DNA of 64,000 nucleotides. It comes from Modestobacter caceresii (GTDB taxonomy: Bacteria; Actinomycetota; Actinomycetes; Mycobacteriales; Geodermatophilaceae). Under the pieces are notes generated by a model. The model was given only the letters and a program-made list of their open reading frames with translations. It had not been told where the DNA came from and did not search any database. Shown in pieces: positions 39,925-49,112 of this stretch. The stretch lies in contig NZ_JPMX01000075.1 of NCBI RefSeq assembly GCF_000761485.1, positions 7,502-71,501 of the forward strand. Direction: 5' to 3'. Position 1 is the stretch's first letter, and every line of letters begins with the position of its first letter. The translations under genes and the position numbers were made by a program.

Positions 39925-42900
39925 ATGGCGACGGAGAGCGACAGCCGGGACTTCATCCCAGGCTTCACCACCCCCAGAGAACCGGCAGCCGACTCCTCGA
40001 CCCGACGCTTCTCCTTCGCCGGCAACGTCGCGGGGGCTCCGCCCCGACCGCAGCAGGACACGACCCGGCTGTCCCAGTACTTCGAGCGGACCTGCGACGA
40101 GCGCCCCTCGGCGACGGCGCTGGAGTGCGACGGCGAGCGACTGAGCTACGCCGACCTGGACCAGCGGGCCAACCGGCTGGCGAACCACCTGCTCGGCCTC
40201 GGCGTGCGGTCCGGCGTCCGGGTCGGCATCCTGCTGGACCGCTCGGTCAACACCTACGTCGCCCTGCTCGCGGTGACCAAGACCGAGGCGACCTTCGTGC
40301 CGATCGACCCGGCGGCGCCGGCGGACCGGGTGCAGTTCATCGCCGAGGACTCCGACCTCGGCCTGGTGGTCACGACCACCTCCTTCGCCGCGACCTGCAG
40401 CGGGGTGCCCTGCCCGCCGTTGTTCCTGGACGAGCTGGGCGGCGATCTCGCGGCCGCCCCGAGCTGGCGCCCCGACCTCGAGACCGGCGGCGACCCGGTC
40501 GCCTACATCATCTACACCTCGGGTTCCAGCGGCCGCCCCAAGGGCGTCGAGATCGCCCAGTCGAGCATCTGCAACTTCATCGGCATCGTCCCGGTCCTGT
40601 ACGGCGTCGAGCCGAGCGACCGGGTCTACCAGGGCATGACGATCGCCTTCGACTTCTCCATCGAGGAGATCTGGCCGACCTGGGCGGTGGGCGCGACCCT
40701 CGTCGCCGGGCCCACCGACGGGCGCCGGGTGGGTTCGGGGCTGGCCGACTTCCTGGCCGAGCAGGAGATCACGATGATCTACTGCGTCCCCACCGTGCTG
40801 GCCACCCTCGACCGCACCCTCCCGCTGATCCGCACGGTGAACGTCGGCGGCGAGGCCTGCCCGCGTGAGCTCGTCGACCGGTGGGGCCCCGGCCGCCGGA
40901 TCCTCAACACCTACGGGCCGACGGAGACCACGGTCACCTGCACGATGGCCGAGCTGTACCCCGGCAAGCCGGTGACGATCGGGCGACCGCTGCCCACCTA
41001 CCGCGTCACCCTGCTGGACGACGAGCGCCGGCCGGTGGCCAACGGCGAGGTCGGCGAGATCTGCGTCGGCGGCCCCGGGGTGGCCCTCGGGTACGTCAAC
41101 CGCCCCGACCTGACCGCCGATCGCTTCCTCCCCGACCCGCACGGCTTCCCCGGCGAGCGGCTCTACCGCACCGGTGACCTGGGGCGCTTCCTCCCCGACG
41201 GCGAGCTGGAGTACCTCGGCCGCGCAGACAGCGAGGTCAAGGTCCGCGGCCACCGCGTCGACCTCCAGGAGATCGAGGGGATGCTGCTGCAGCACGACCG
41301 GGTCACCGCCGCGGTCGTCACGCTGCTGGAGGCGCCGGAGACCGGCGGAGAGCTCGCCGCCTACGTGATCCCCCGCCCTGGGGACGATGCCGAGGGCCTC
41401 GTCACCGAGCTGCACGACCTGGTCCTGGAGCAGCTGCCGCCCTACATGGTCCCGGCCTTCCTCGACGTCGTCTCGACCATCCCGATGCTGCCGAGCGGCA
41501 AGGCCGACCGGAAGGCGCTGCCGGAGCCCCGGGGCCCGCGCCTGATGCGGGACACCGGTGCGCACGTGCCCCCGGACTCCCCCACCGAGGCGTGGGTGGC
41601 CGGCATCTGGGAGGAAGCGTTCGGTCTGCCCGGCGGATCGGTGTCGGTGGAGGCCAACTTCTTCGACGCGCTGGGTGGCCACTCGCTGCTCGCCGCGCGG
41701 ATCATCTCCACGATGCGCTCCAGCGACCTGGGCGCCGGTCTCTCCATCCTCGAGCTCTACCGGCACCCGACGGTCCGTTCGCTCGCCGCGCACCTGGAGG
41801 AGGACGCCCGGGCCGGTGAGGCCGTCGCCGAGCCGCACCTGCGCCGCCCGGTGCAGTCCTCCCGCCGCCGGGTCGCCGCCTTCGGCAGCGCCCAGCTCGC
41901 CACCTTCTACGGCATCGTCCTGCTCTTCCTGTTCCCGGCCGCGGTGGTCTACGCAGTGAACGACGGGGAGCCCTCGGTCGCCCTCGTGCTCCAGCTCGCC
42001 CTCGCACTGCCGGCGTTCTTCCTCGTCGTCCGCTGGGTGCTGCCGGTCGTCGGCTCCCGGCTGCTCTCCCGTGGCCTGCAGCCCGGTGACCACCCGCTGT
42101 GGAGCTGGACCCACCTGCGGGTCTGGACGATCCAGAAGCTGATGGTGATCTCCCCCCTCACGGTCCTGAGCGGATCGCCGTGGGCGGCCACCTACCTGCG
42201 CCTGGCCGGAGCACGGATCGACGACGACTGCCACATCGGGACGTCGGAGATCAGCCTCCCGGCGATGCTGGACGTGGGCCCCGGGGCGACCCTCGGCTAC
42301 GGCACCCAGCTGCACGGCCACCGCATCGCCGACGGCGTCCTCTCCCTCGGGGTCGTCTCCGTGGGTGCCGGGGCGACCCTCGGCTCGCAGTCGCTGCTGG
42401 AGGCCGGCTCGGCGGTCGAGGACGGCGGCGTGCTGCGCGAGCAGTCGCTGCTGCCCGCCGGTCAGGTCGTCCCCGCCGGGGCGACCTGGGCCGGGTCACC
42501 GGCCCAGGCCTCGACCGAGCCGACCGACCCGGTGCTCGCGCTGATGACCGGCTGCACCGCGGCACCGACCACCTGGTCGCGTCAGCTGCGGACCGGCTTC
42601 GCCGCCGGCATCGGGCTCCTGGAGCTGCTGCCCTTCCTCGTGCTGCTGCCGGTGGTGGCGCTGGTCTGGTGGGTGCTGCTCACCTTCGGGCTGGGCGCCG
42701 CCATCCTCGCCACCGCGCTGTCGGGGCCGGTCTTCGTGGCGGCCTCCTGCGCGCTCATCCTGGGCTCCCGTCGGCTCGCCCTGACGGAGACACCGCCCGG
42801 CGTGCACCACGTGCGCTCCAAGCTCGGGCTGGAGAAGTGGCTGGGCGACAAGCTCCTCGAGATGAGCCTGATGCTCAACAACAGCATGTACGCGACGCTG

Positions 42901-44079
42901 TACACCTCCATCTGGCTGCGGGCCATGGGCACCAAGGTCGGCCGTGGCGCCGAGGTCTCCACGATCGCCAACATCGACCCCGACCTGCTCACCCTCGGCG
43001 AGGGCAGCTTCGTCGCCGACATGGCCAGCGTCGGCAGCGCCACCTACGCCAACGGGCACGTGGCCTTCCAGGTCACCGAGGTCGGCGCCCGCGCCTTCGT
43101 CGGCAACGCCGCCTTCATCCCCTCCGGTTCACACCTGGGCGAGGGCTCGCTGATCGGCGTGCGCAGCGTGCCGCCGACCACCGGCGTCGAGGCGAACAGC
43201 TCCTGGCTGGGTTCCCCACCGATCAACCTGCCGCGCCGGGAGATGTTCGAGGAGTACACCGAGGCGGAGACCTTCACGCCCAGCCGCCGACGGGTCCGCG
43301 CTCGGTACGCCATCGAGTTCCTGCGGATCGTGCTGCCCAGCTCGATCCTCGCGTTGGCGATGTTCGCGACGCTGTACGGGGTCTCCCTGCTCGCGGCGAA
43401 CCAGAACGCGTTCGTCACCGTGGTGGTGGCACCGCTGATCGCGCTGCTGTCCAGCCTCACCGTCGTGGTGGCGGTGGCCCTGCTCAAGTGGGCCATGGTC
43501 GGCCGGTACAAGCCGCGGGTCCGTCCCCTGTGGAGCGGGTTCGTGCGTCGCACCGAGTTCGTCACCGGCATCTACGAGGCGGCCGCCGTCCCGGCGCTGC
43601 TGACCTGGCTGACCGGCACCCCGCTGCTCGGCCCGCTGCTGCGGCTCTACGGGGCGAAGATCGGCCGGCGGACGCTGATCGACACCACCTACCTCACCGA
43701 GTTCGACCTGGTGACCCTGGGCGACGACGTCTCCGTGGGGACCAACGCCTCGCTGCAGACCCACCTGTTCGAGGACCGGGTCATGAAGATGGACCACGTC
43801 GTCATCCGGGACCGGGCCAGCGTCGGGGACAAGTCCGTGGTCCTCTACGGCTCGATCATCGAGGCGGACGCCACGCTCGCCGACCTCTCCCTGGTGATGA
43901 AGGGCGAGGTGCTGCCCGCCGGCACCGCGTGGAGCGGCATCCCCGCCCAGAAGGTCGGCCGCGCCCCGGCCAGCACGCTGCCGGTGCGGGACGACCCATC
44001 TCTCGACAGCCCGGCGGTCGACAACCCGACAACGGAGAGCCGTCAGCTCAGCACCGCGTCGAACAGCCGGGAGGTGTGA
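39925..44079 (+). CDS. Pls/PosA-type membrane-bound single-module peptide synthetase
   Basis: The protein has 1384 residues from ATG 39925. Adenylation domain about 45-530: A3 IIYTSGSSGRPKGV near 194, A4 FDFSIEEIW, A5 NTYGPTETTV near 329, A7 YRTGDLGRF, A8 VKVRGHRVDLQEIE and A10 LPSGKADRKAL near 523. Carrier domain with phosphopantetheine Ser587 in FDALGGHSLLA. Then membrane segments and three soluble left-handed beta-helix domains (about 758-858, 985-1095, 1232-1345). No condensation or thioesterase domain. This is the layout of epsilon-poly-L-lysine synthetase Pls, where the three C-terminal domains join monomers by isopeptide bonds. By hand alignment the pocket starts Asp-Phe-Glu; the Glu fits a basic amino acid, but may be general to the family. 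The product is inferred. Confidence 0.9.
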   Translation: MATESDSRDFIPGFTTPREPAADSSTRRFSFAGNVAGAPPRPQQDTTRLSQYFERTCDERPSATALECDGERLSYADLDQRANRLANHLLGLGVRSGVRVGILLDRSVNTYVALLAVTKTEATFVPIDPAAPADRVQFIAEDSDLGLVVTTTSFAATCSGVPCPPLFLDELGGDLAAAPSWRPDLETGGDPVAYIIYTSGSSGRPKGVEIAQSSICNFIGIVPVLYGVEPSDRVYQGMTIAFDFSIEEIWPTWAVGATLVAGPTDGRRVGSGLADFLAEQEITMIYCVPTVLATLDRTLPLIRTVNVGGEACPRELVDRWGPGRRILNTYGPTETTVTCTMAELYPGKPVTIGRPLPTYRVTLLDDERRPVANGEVGEICVGGPGVALGYVNRPDLTADRFLPDPHGFPGERLYRTGDLGRFLPDGELEYLGRADSEVKVRGHRVDLQEIEGMLLQHDRVTAAVVTLLEAPETGGELAAYVIPRPGDDAEGLVTELHDLVLEQLPPYMVPAFLDVVSTIPMLPSGKADRKALPEPRGPRLMRDTGAHVPPDSPTEAWVAGIWEEAFGLPGGSVSVEANFFDALGGHSLLAARIISTMRSSDLGAGLSILELYRHPTVRSLAAHLEEDARAGEAVAEPHLRRPVQSSRRRVAAFGSAQLATFYGIVLLFLFPAAVVYAVNDGEPSVALVLQLALALPAFFLVVRWVLPVVGSRLLSRGLQPGDHPLWSWTHLRVWTIQKLMVISPLTVLSGSPWAATYLRLAGARIDDDCHIGTSEISLPAMLDVGPGATLGYGTQLHGHRIADGVLSLGVVSVGAGATLGSQSLLEAGSAVEDGGVLREQSLLPAGQVVPAGATWAGSPAQASTEPTDPVLALMTGCTAAPTTWSRQLRTGFAAGIGLLELLPFLVLLPVVALVWWVLLTFGLGAAILATALSGPVFVAASCALILGSRRLALTETPPGVHHVRSKLGLEKWLGDKLLEMSLMLNNSMYATLYTSIWLRAMGTKVGRGAEVSTIANIDPDLLTLGEGSFVADMASVGSATYANGHVAFQVTEVGARAFVGNAAFIPSGSHLGEGSLIGVRSVPPTTGVEANSSWLGSPPINLPRREMFEEYTEAETFTPSRRRVRARYAIEFLRIVLPSSILALAMFATLYGVSLLAANQNAFVTVVVAPLIALLSSLTVVVAVALLKWAMVGRYKPRVRPLWSGFVRRTEFVTGIYEAAAVPALLTWLTGTPLLGPLLRLYGAKIGRRTLIDTTYLTEFDLVTLGDDVSVGTNASLQTHLFEDRVMKMDHVVIRDRASVGDKSVVLYGSIIEADATLADLSLVMKGEVLPAGTAWSGIPAQKVGRAPASTLPVRDDPSLDSPAVDNPTTESRQLSTASNSREV

Positions 44080-44081
44080 CC

Positions 44082-45434
44082 GTGTCGCAGACCAGCGCGC
44101 ACCAGAACATCGTGGCTCCGCTGCCGCCGGAGGTCCCGACGGCGACGGCAGCGGCTCTGCCGCACAGCTGTGCCCCCACGCAGCCGGGTGACGTCGCCGG
44201 CACCCCGGCCGAGGGCACCCCTGCAGGTCCGCCGGCCGCGGCGCCCCGGCGCCCGAAGGCACGCCTGGTCGGGATCGACGCCGCCCGCGGTGTCGCCCTG
44301 GTGGGCATGATGTCGGTCCACCTGATCCCCGCGGCCACCGCCGACGGGGACGTGTCCTGGGCCTGGCTGCTGTCCAACGGCAAGGCCTCGGCGTTGTTCG
44401 CCCTGCTCGCCGGCGTCGGCATCGCCTTCTCCACCGGTGGGCACCGGCCGCCGAGTGGCCTGGCCTGGCGGGCCGGCGCACTGTCGCTGCTGACCCGCGC
44501 CGTGATCATCGCGGCGATCGGCCTCGCGCTCGGCTACGTCGTCGGCACGGACGACGCCGCGGTGATCCTCGCCTACTACGGCGTGCTCTTCGCTCTCGCC
44601 ATCCCCTTCCTGCGGCTCTCCACCCGCGGCCTGGTGGTGGCGGCCGCGATCGCGGCGCTCGTCATGCCGCTGGTCAGCTACGGGCTCCGCAGTGAGATGA
44701 CGCCGGTCGCCGAGGTCAACCCGACGCTGACCGACCTGGTCACCGACCCGCTGGGGCTGCTGTCCCGGCTGACCCTCACCGGGGTGTTCCCCGCCCTGGT
44801 CTGGATCGCCTACCTGCTGGCCGGCATGGCAGTGGGTCGGGCGGTGCTCGCCTCGCGGCGGGTCGTCGGCCAGCTCACCCTCATCGGCCTGGGGCTCGCA
44901 CTCGCCTCGAGCCTGCTGTCGATGCTGCTGCTGACCGCCGGCGGCCTGGGCAGCCGGCTGCGCGTGGACGCGCTGCAGACCATGGACTTCGAGCTCTACC
45001 AGGACACGTTGACCTGGGGGCCGTCCGGGGCGACGCCCACCAACAGCCCGTGGTGGCTGGCGGCCACGGCACCGCACAGCGGCAGCCCGCTCGACCTGGC
45101 CTTCACCATCGGGGTGGCGCTGGCGGTGCTGGGCGCGTGCCTGCTGCTCGGCCGGGGCCTGCAGCCGCTGCTGCGGCCGCTGGCCGCCGCCGGCAGCATG
45201 ACGCTGACCCTCTACAGCGTCCACCTGCTGCTGGTCGCCGCACCGCTGCCCCGCGGCGTCCTCAACCTCATCGTGCAGGTCGCCGTCCTGGTGGGCTTCG
45301 CCCTGGTCTGGAACCGGAGCCACCTGCGCGGGCCCCTGGAGGAGCTCGTCTGGCGGGTCACCGACGCCGTGCGCCGGAAGGTGCTCGGGTCGTCGGGCGC
45401 CCACCGGGCGCCGGCCGCCACGACCGGCAGCTGA
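44082..45434 (+). CDS. DUF418/heparan acetyltransferase-like polytopic membrane protein
   Basis: The protein has 450 residues from GTG 44082, with GGGAGG seven bases upstream; GTG 44076 also overlaps the previous stop. About 60 Pro/Ala-rich residues come first. The core begins RLVGIDAARGVALVGMMSVH, the DUF1624/DUF418 signature, followed by about ten membrane segments and ends with AAGSMTLTLYSVHLLLVAAP, typical of DUF418. Such proteins transfer acyl groups across membranes or export products. Two bases separate it from the synthetase, so it should act on or export the synthetase product. Confidence 0.85.
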   Translation: MSQTSAHQNIVAPLPPEVPTATAAALPHSCAPTQPGDVAGTPAEGTPAGPPAAAPRRPKARLVGIDAARGVALVGMMSVHLIPAATADGDVSWAWLLSNGKASALFALLAGVGIAFSTGGHRPPSGLAWRAGALSLLTRAVIIAAIGLALGYVVGTDDAAVILAYYGVLFALAIPFLRLSTRGLVVAAAIAALVMPLVSYGLRSEMTPVAEVNPTLTDLVTDPLGLLSRLTLTGVFPALVWIAYLLAGMAVGRAVLASRRVVGQLTLIGLGLALASSLLSMLLLTAGGLGSRLRVDALQTMDFELYQDTLTWGPSGATPTNSPWWLAATAPHSGSPLDLAFTIGVALAVLGACLLLGRGLQPLLRPLAAAGSMTLTLYSVHLLLVAAPLPRGVLNLIVQVAVLVGFALVWNRSHLRGPLEELVWRVTDAVRRKVLGSSGAHRAPAATTGS

Positions 45435-45436
45435 TC

Positions 45437-46156
45437 GTGTTCGGGCGTGGCGTGTTCGGGCGGGGCGGTGACCGGCGGCTGGCGCTGGTCTACCGGGGCC
45501 CGGCCTCCACGGCCGGGTGCCCGGAGGCGGTGGCCGGTGCGCTGGCGCGGAGCCGGTGGGACCTCGACGTCCGGTACGTCGGGCCCAAGGAGCGCCTCGC
45601 GCTGGAGCCGGCGGTGCTCGCCTCCGCCGTCCTGTACGCCCAGCCCGGCGGTGGCGAGCTGGACAGGGCCTGGCGCAAGCTCCGCCGCCAGGCCCCGGCG
45701 GTCCGTGACTACGTCGCCGGTGGGGGCCGCTACCTGGGCTTCTGCCTGGGCGGCTACCTCGCCGGAGAGACACCCGGTTTCGGGCTCCTGCCCGGGGACA
45801 CCGACCAGTTCATCGCCTCCCCGGGCGCGTGGCCGACGCACACCGACGACACGGTCGCCACCGTGATCTGGGACGGCCGCCGCCGCGAGGTGTTCTTCCA
45901 GGACGGCGCCTGGTTCGATCTCGACCCCGCCCGGGGGCCGGCCGAGGTGCTGGCCACCTACGAGAACGGGCTGCCCGCCGCGGTGGTCGCGCCCTTCGGT
46001 GCCGGTGCGGTCGGCGTCGTGGGGCCGCACCCGGAGGCGACGCCGGACTGGTTCACCGACTGTGGCCTGCCCGTGCCAGCGGACCTCCGGGCCGACCTCA
46101 CCCAGGACCTCGTCGACCGGGTGATGCAGCTGGGTCAGCTCGCCCCGGCCCACTGA
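45437..46156 (+). CDS. BPL_N-domain, class I glutamine amidotransferase-like protein
   Basis: The protein has 239 residues from GTG 45437, two bases after the previous stop; GTG 45452 is an alternative. The fold shows LALVYRGPASTAG, a Gly-rich turn (LYAQPGGGELDRAWRKL), the nucleophile elbow YLGFCLGGYLAGETPGF with Cys near residue 103 and GVVGPHPEATPDWF with His and Glu near 200. These form a Cys-His-Glu set. BPL_N is named from the N-terminal domain of some biotin-protein ligases; its reaction is unknown. The operon context suggests a role in polymer modification, trimming or amidation. Confidence 0.82.
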   Translation: MFGRGVFGRGGDRRLALVYRGPASTAGCPEAVAGALARSRWDLDVRYVGPKERLALEPAVLASAVLYAQPGGGELDRAWRKLRRQAPAVRDYVAGGGRYLGFCLGGYLAGETPGFGLLPGDTDQFIASPGAWPTHTDDTVATVIWDGRRREVFFQDGAWFDLDPARGPAEVLATYENGLPAAVVAPFGAGAVGVVGPHPEATPDWFTDCGLPVPADLRADLTQDLVDRVMQLGQLAPAH

Positions 46157-46172
46157 GCACGACGGGCACAGC

Positions 46173-46218
46173 ACACAGGCCACCGCGGGGAGCTCGAGCT
46201 CCCTGCGGTGGCCTGTGT
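46173..46218. terminator. Strong terminator at the end of the Pls-like cluster
   Basis: Fourteen-base arms 46173-46186 and 46205-46218 are perfect complements, and the inside continues as GGGAGCTC/GAGCTCCC after one G-T wobble, giving a near-continuous stem. It lies between convergent genes. Confidence 0.9.
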
Positions 46219-46243
46219 CGTGCGGCGTGGTCGGAGCCGCCGC

Positions 46244-47425
46244 TCAGCCCTCGTCGAGGAAGCCGGCCACGATGGTGCCGAACTGGCCGTTCCGGCTGTG
46301 GCCGACCCCGGCGGGGGCGACCAGTCGGGTGTCGAGGCCCTGGGCCGCGTACCACCGCTCCCCGGCCTGCGCACCGTAGGGACCGGACAGCGCGTTGAAC
46401 CCGCCGCCGGCGCCGGTGTCCAGGGCGCCGGTGTCCCAGCGCAGCGCGACCTTCCCCTTCACGTCCGCGGGGATGGTGGCCCGACCGGCCGGTGCGCCAC
46501 CGCCGCCGATCGCGATGACCCCGCCGCCGCCGGACCACAGCGCCGGGTGGGCGGGGAAGACGAAGCGGGTCGCCGCCTGCGCACCGGACGAGTAGCCGGA
46601 GAACCACAGCTCACCGGCGCCGTACTGGGCCTTCGTCTCGGCGATCAGCGCCGCCAGGTACTTCGCGTACCCGGCCGCGTCCCCCCGCTCCCAGCACTGG
46701 CAGGAACGGTTCGGGCTGAACGGCGCCACGAGCACCATGTTGCGCGCCTTGGCCACGGCGGCGAGCCCGCTCGACCCGCCGATCGCGTAGGACTGGGTCG
46801 GGTTCTCGACGCCGTACTCGCCGGTGCCGTCGGCGTACACGAGCAGGCCGATCGGCTTCGCGGGGTCGATGCCCTCGGCGAAGACCCGGTAGTCCGCGGT
46901 GTACCCCGCGGCGCTGAAGGACGTCGTCCGGTTGGTCAGCGGCCCGGTGGGAGCCGACTTCGTCGGGGCGGTGGCGACCGGGGCAGGAGCGGGAGCCGGG
47001 GCCGGGGCCGGTGCCGGGGCGGGCGCCGGAGCCGGGGCGGGCGCCGGAGCCGGGGCGGGTGCCGGTGCGGGAGCGGGAGCCGGGGCGGGAGCGGGAGCCG
47101 GTGCCGGGGCGGTCGCCGTGGGCGCCGGCTTCTGCGTGCCCCGACGTGCCCGCTCGGAGTGCCGCGCAGGCTTCTCGGCTCGGGCGGCCTCGACCTGGAC
47201 CTCGGTCTCCGCCTGCGGCTGGACGTTGCTCACCGGCGACGCGACGGGCGAGCTGTCAGCGACGCTGGTGGCCCCGAACGTGGCGGTCACGCACAGGAAG
47301 GCGGCGGCGATGCCCGTCCGCGCACGCCGGCCGCTGCAGGTGGTGAGAGCGGACAGGAAGCGGCGGCCATGGCCACTCCGGGTGTGACGTCTGGACAAGA
47401 AGAGACCCCTTCGAGCGTCCGTCAC
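46244..47425 (-). CDS. Secreted PHB-depolymerase-like esterase with Ala-Pro linker
   Basis: The protein has 393 residues from GTG 47425; TTG 47398 has a better site (AAGGGG, seven bases). An Arg-rich start precedes a signal segment (TGIAAAFLCVTATFGATSVA, about 38-57). After a charged part comes an uninterrupted run of about 22 Ala-Pro pairs (about 107-150). The alpha/beta-hydrolase domain follows: LLVYADGTGEYG, nucleophile FSGYSSGAQAATRF and His in VGHSRNGQFG. The Asp is probably in LRWDTGALDTGAGG. It resembles PHB depolymerase/feruloyl esterase-type lipases. The linker would hold the enzyme away from the cell wall. The substrate is unknown. Confidence 0.8.
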   Translation of the reverse strand: MTDARRGLFLSRRHTRSGHGRRFLSALTTCSGRRARTGIAAAFLCVTATFGATSVADSSPVASPVSNVQPQAETEVQVEAARAEKPARHSERARRGTQKPAPTATAPAPAPAPAPAPAPAPAPAPAPAPAPAPAPAPAPAPAPAPAPAPVATAPTKSAPTGPLTNRTTSFSAAGYTADYRVFAEGIDPAKPIGLLVYADGTGEYGVENPTQSYAIGGSSGLAAVAKARNMVLVAPFSPNRSCQCWERGDAAGYAKYLAALIAETKAQYGAGELWFSGYSSGAQAATRFVFPAHPALWSGGGGVIAIGGGGAPAGRATIPADVKGKVALRWDTGALDTGAGGGFNALSGPYGAQAGERWYAAQGLDTRLVAPAGVGHSRNGQFGTIVAGFLDEG

Positions 47426-47660
47426 CTGGGGTGCGGACGGTGTGCGGTGATTACGGAACTGATCGTTACACGCACTTTGTGCATCCGTAAGGTCACGCTC
47501 GGTTCACAGTTGACTCGTTCGTCACAGCAGCAACAGCAACCTCGGGAGTCGGGTACGCCTGCCGCCCGGCACTGCCGAGGACCGCGGGTTGGCCCGAGTT
47601 GCACAACCGAGAGAATGGGACGCGGCGGGAGGATCCCGTCGTCCATCTCGAAGGGCAGTG
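47426..47660. promoter_or_regulatory. Divergent promoter region of the esterase and M1 peptidase genes
   Basis: The first 120 bases are AT-richer than the surroundings and include GATTACGGAACTGATCGTTAC and the small palindrome GCAC-TTT-GTGC (47472-47482). The rest is GC-rich. Both genes encode exported hydrolases and may share a control. Confidence 0.4.
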
Positions 47661-49100
47661 ATGCGCGCGGGTCGTCGTCGGGCCGCGGCCGCCGCGCTCA
47701 CCGGAGCCGTGCTGCTCGCCGGCTGTTCCACGAGCGACTCCCCCGACCCCGCGCCCCGGCCCACGTCCACCCCGGACGCCGCGGGCTGGCCCGAGCCCCG
47801 GGCCGACCGGCCGGTGGTCGACCTGCGCTTCGACGTCGCCGAGGACCTGGAGACGGTCTCCGGTGCGGAACGGGTGGTCTTCACCCCTGACCTCGACACC
47901 TGCGTGCTGGTCTTCCGCTCCTGGCCCAACAAGCCGGCCACCGCCCGGGCGGGCAGCGGGCTGACCGTGTCCGAGGTCCGGGTCGACGGCGAACCGGCCG
48001 AGGTGCGCGACGTCCCGGCCGGAGCCCCCGACAGCGCGCCCGCCGGCACGCTGCAGGAGGTGCCGCTGCCCGAGTGCGCGGAGCCCGGCGAGGAGATCAC
48101 CGTCGAGCTCGAGTTCGAGGTCGAGCTCGGCCCCGACGTCAACGAGCGGGTGGGCACCGCCGGCGGCGTCGACGTCGCCTGGTTCGCCACCGCCTTCCCG
48201 TTGCTCGCCTGGGAGCGCGGGCGGGGGTGGGACCGCAGCCCCGCCGTCGCCGTCGCCGGCGAGATGACGGTGAGCGAGGACTTCGAGCTGGCCTCGCTGG
48301 AGGTGGTCGCGGACTCCCGGTACGAGGTGCTCGGCATCGGCGAGGCGGTCGGCACCTCCGACGGACCGGGCGACACCACGGTCCACGAGTTCACCGCCCC
48401 GTCCGTCCGGGACGTCGCGGTGACCGTCGGGGAGCTCGACGTGCAGTCGGCGGAGATCGGCGGCGTCCGGGTGCACGTGGGCCTGGACGAGGGGGTGGAG
48501 GAGGCGACCGCGGCTGAGTGGCTGGCCCGGCTCGAGGAGTCGATGGGCGCCCTCGTCGCGCTGCTCGGCCCCTTCCCCTACGACGACCTCTGGGTCTCGG
48601 TGCTGTCCAGCCAGACCAGCGGCATCGAGTTCCCCGGGGCGATCCAGTTCGGCGACGTCGACCCGGACTTCCGCCGGGCGCTGGTGACCCACGAACTCGC
48701 GCACATGTGGTTCTACGGCCTGGTCGGCAACAACCAGGCCGTGCACCCCTGGCTTGACGAGTCGTTCGCGACCTTCGCGCAGATGGTCGTCCACGGGGAG
48801 GGCTCGGCCAGCATGGCCGACCTGCCGGGGTCCCGCCGGCACGGCGTGGGCGAGCCGATCCAGTACTGGGAGCAGTTCCGGCGGCCCAGCTCCGCCTACT
48901 ACGACACCGTCTACATCGTCGGCGGGACGACCCTGGCGGACGCCCGGACCCGGTTGGGCGTCGAGGCGTTCGACGCGGCGCTGCAGGAGTACCTGCGCGC
49001 GAACGCCTGGTCGATCGCCACCCCGGACGACGTCCAGGAGGCCTTCGCGGAGCTGCCCGAGGTGCTCACCGAGCTGGAGCGGGTCGGCGCGCTCCCCTGA
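47661..49100 (+). CDS. Lipoprotein with M1-type (gluzincin) metallopeptidase domain
   Basis: The protein has 479 residues from ATG 47661. A lipoprotein signal peptide ends in LLAGC (Cys about residue 22), followed by a Ser/Pro-rich tether. The N-terminal beta domain starts VVDLRFDVAEDLETVSGAER. The zinc motif is THELAHMWFYG with the third ligand in WLDESFATFAQ, exactly HExxH-x18-E. GIEFPGAIQFG takes the place of the GAMEN exopeptidase motif, as in many bacterial M1 relatives. It should be an extracytoplasmic aminopeptidase-like enzyme anchored to the membrane. The C-terminal helical domain is shorter than in full aminopeptidase N. Confidence 0.88.
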   Translation: MRAGRRRAAAAALTGAVLLAGCSTSDSPDPAPRPTSTPDAAGWPEPRADRPVVDLRFDVAEDLETVSGAERVVFTPDLDTCVLVFRSWPNKPATARAGSGLTVSEVRVDGEPAEVRDVPAGAPDSAPAGTLQEVPLPECAEPGEEITVELEFEVELGPDVNERVGTAGGVDVAWFATAFPLLAWERGRGWDRSPAVAVAGEMTVSEDFELASLEVVADSRYEVLGIGEAVGTSDGPGDTTVHEFTAPSVRDVAVTVGELDVQSAEIGGVRVHVGLDEGVEEATAAEWLARLEESMGALVALLGPFPYDDLWVSVLSSQTSGIEFPGAIQFGDVDPDFRRALVTHELAHMWFYGLVGNNQAVHPWLDESFATFAQMVVHGEGSASMADLPGSRRHGVGEPIQYWEQFRRPSSAYYDTVYIVGGTTLADARTRLGVEAFDAALQEYLRANAWSIATPDDVQEAFAELPEVLTELERVGALP

Positions 49101-49112
49101 CCGGGCCCCGGG

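Noticed and set aside
39817-42321. Open frame of over 800 codons opposite the Pls-like synthetase
   Set aside because: The A-domain and carrier motifs on the plus strand are complete; the antisense product has no motif.
39925-44079. Conventional multi-module NRPS
   Set aside because: There is no condensation or thioesterase domain; membrane spans and beta-helix domains follow the single A-T module.
46980-47110. GC-rich short repeats as a CRISPR array or microsatellite element
   Set aside because: The repeat is coding (Ala-Pro) with no unique spacers.
46899-47387. Gly-Ala-rich frame on the plus strand with a long GAGAGA-type repeat
   Set aside because: It is the antisense reading of the Ala-Pro linker of the esterase; the opposite strand has signal peptide and catalytic motifs.
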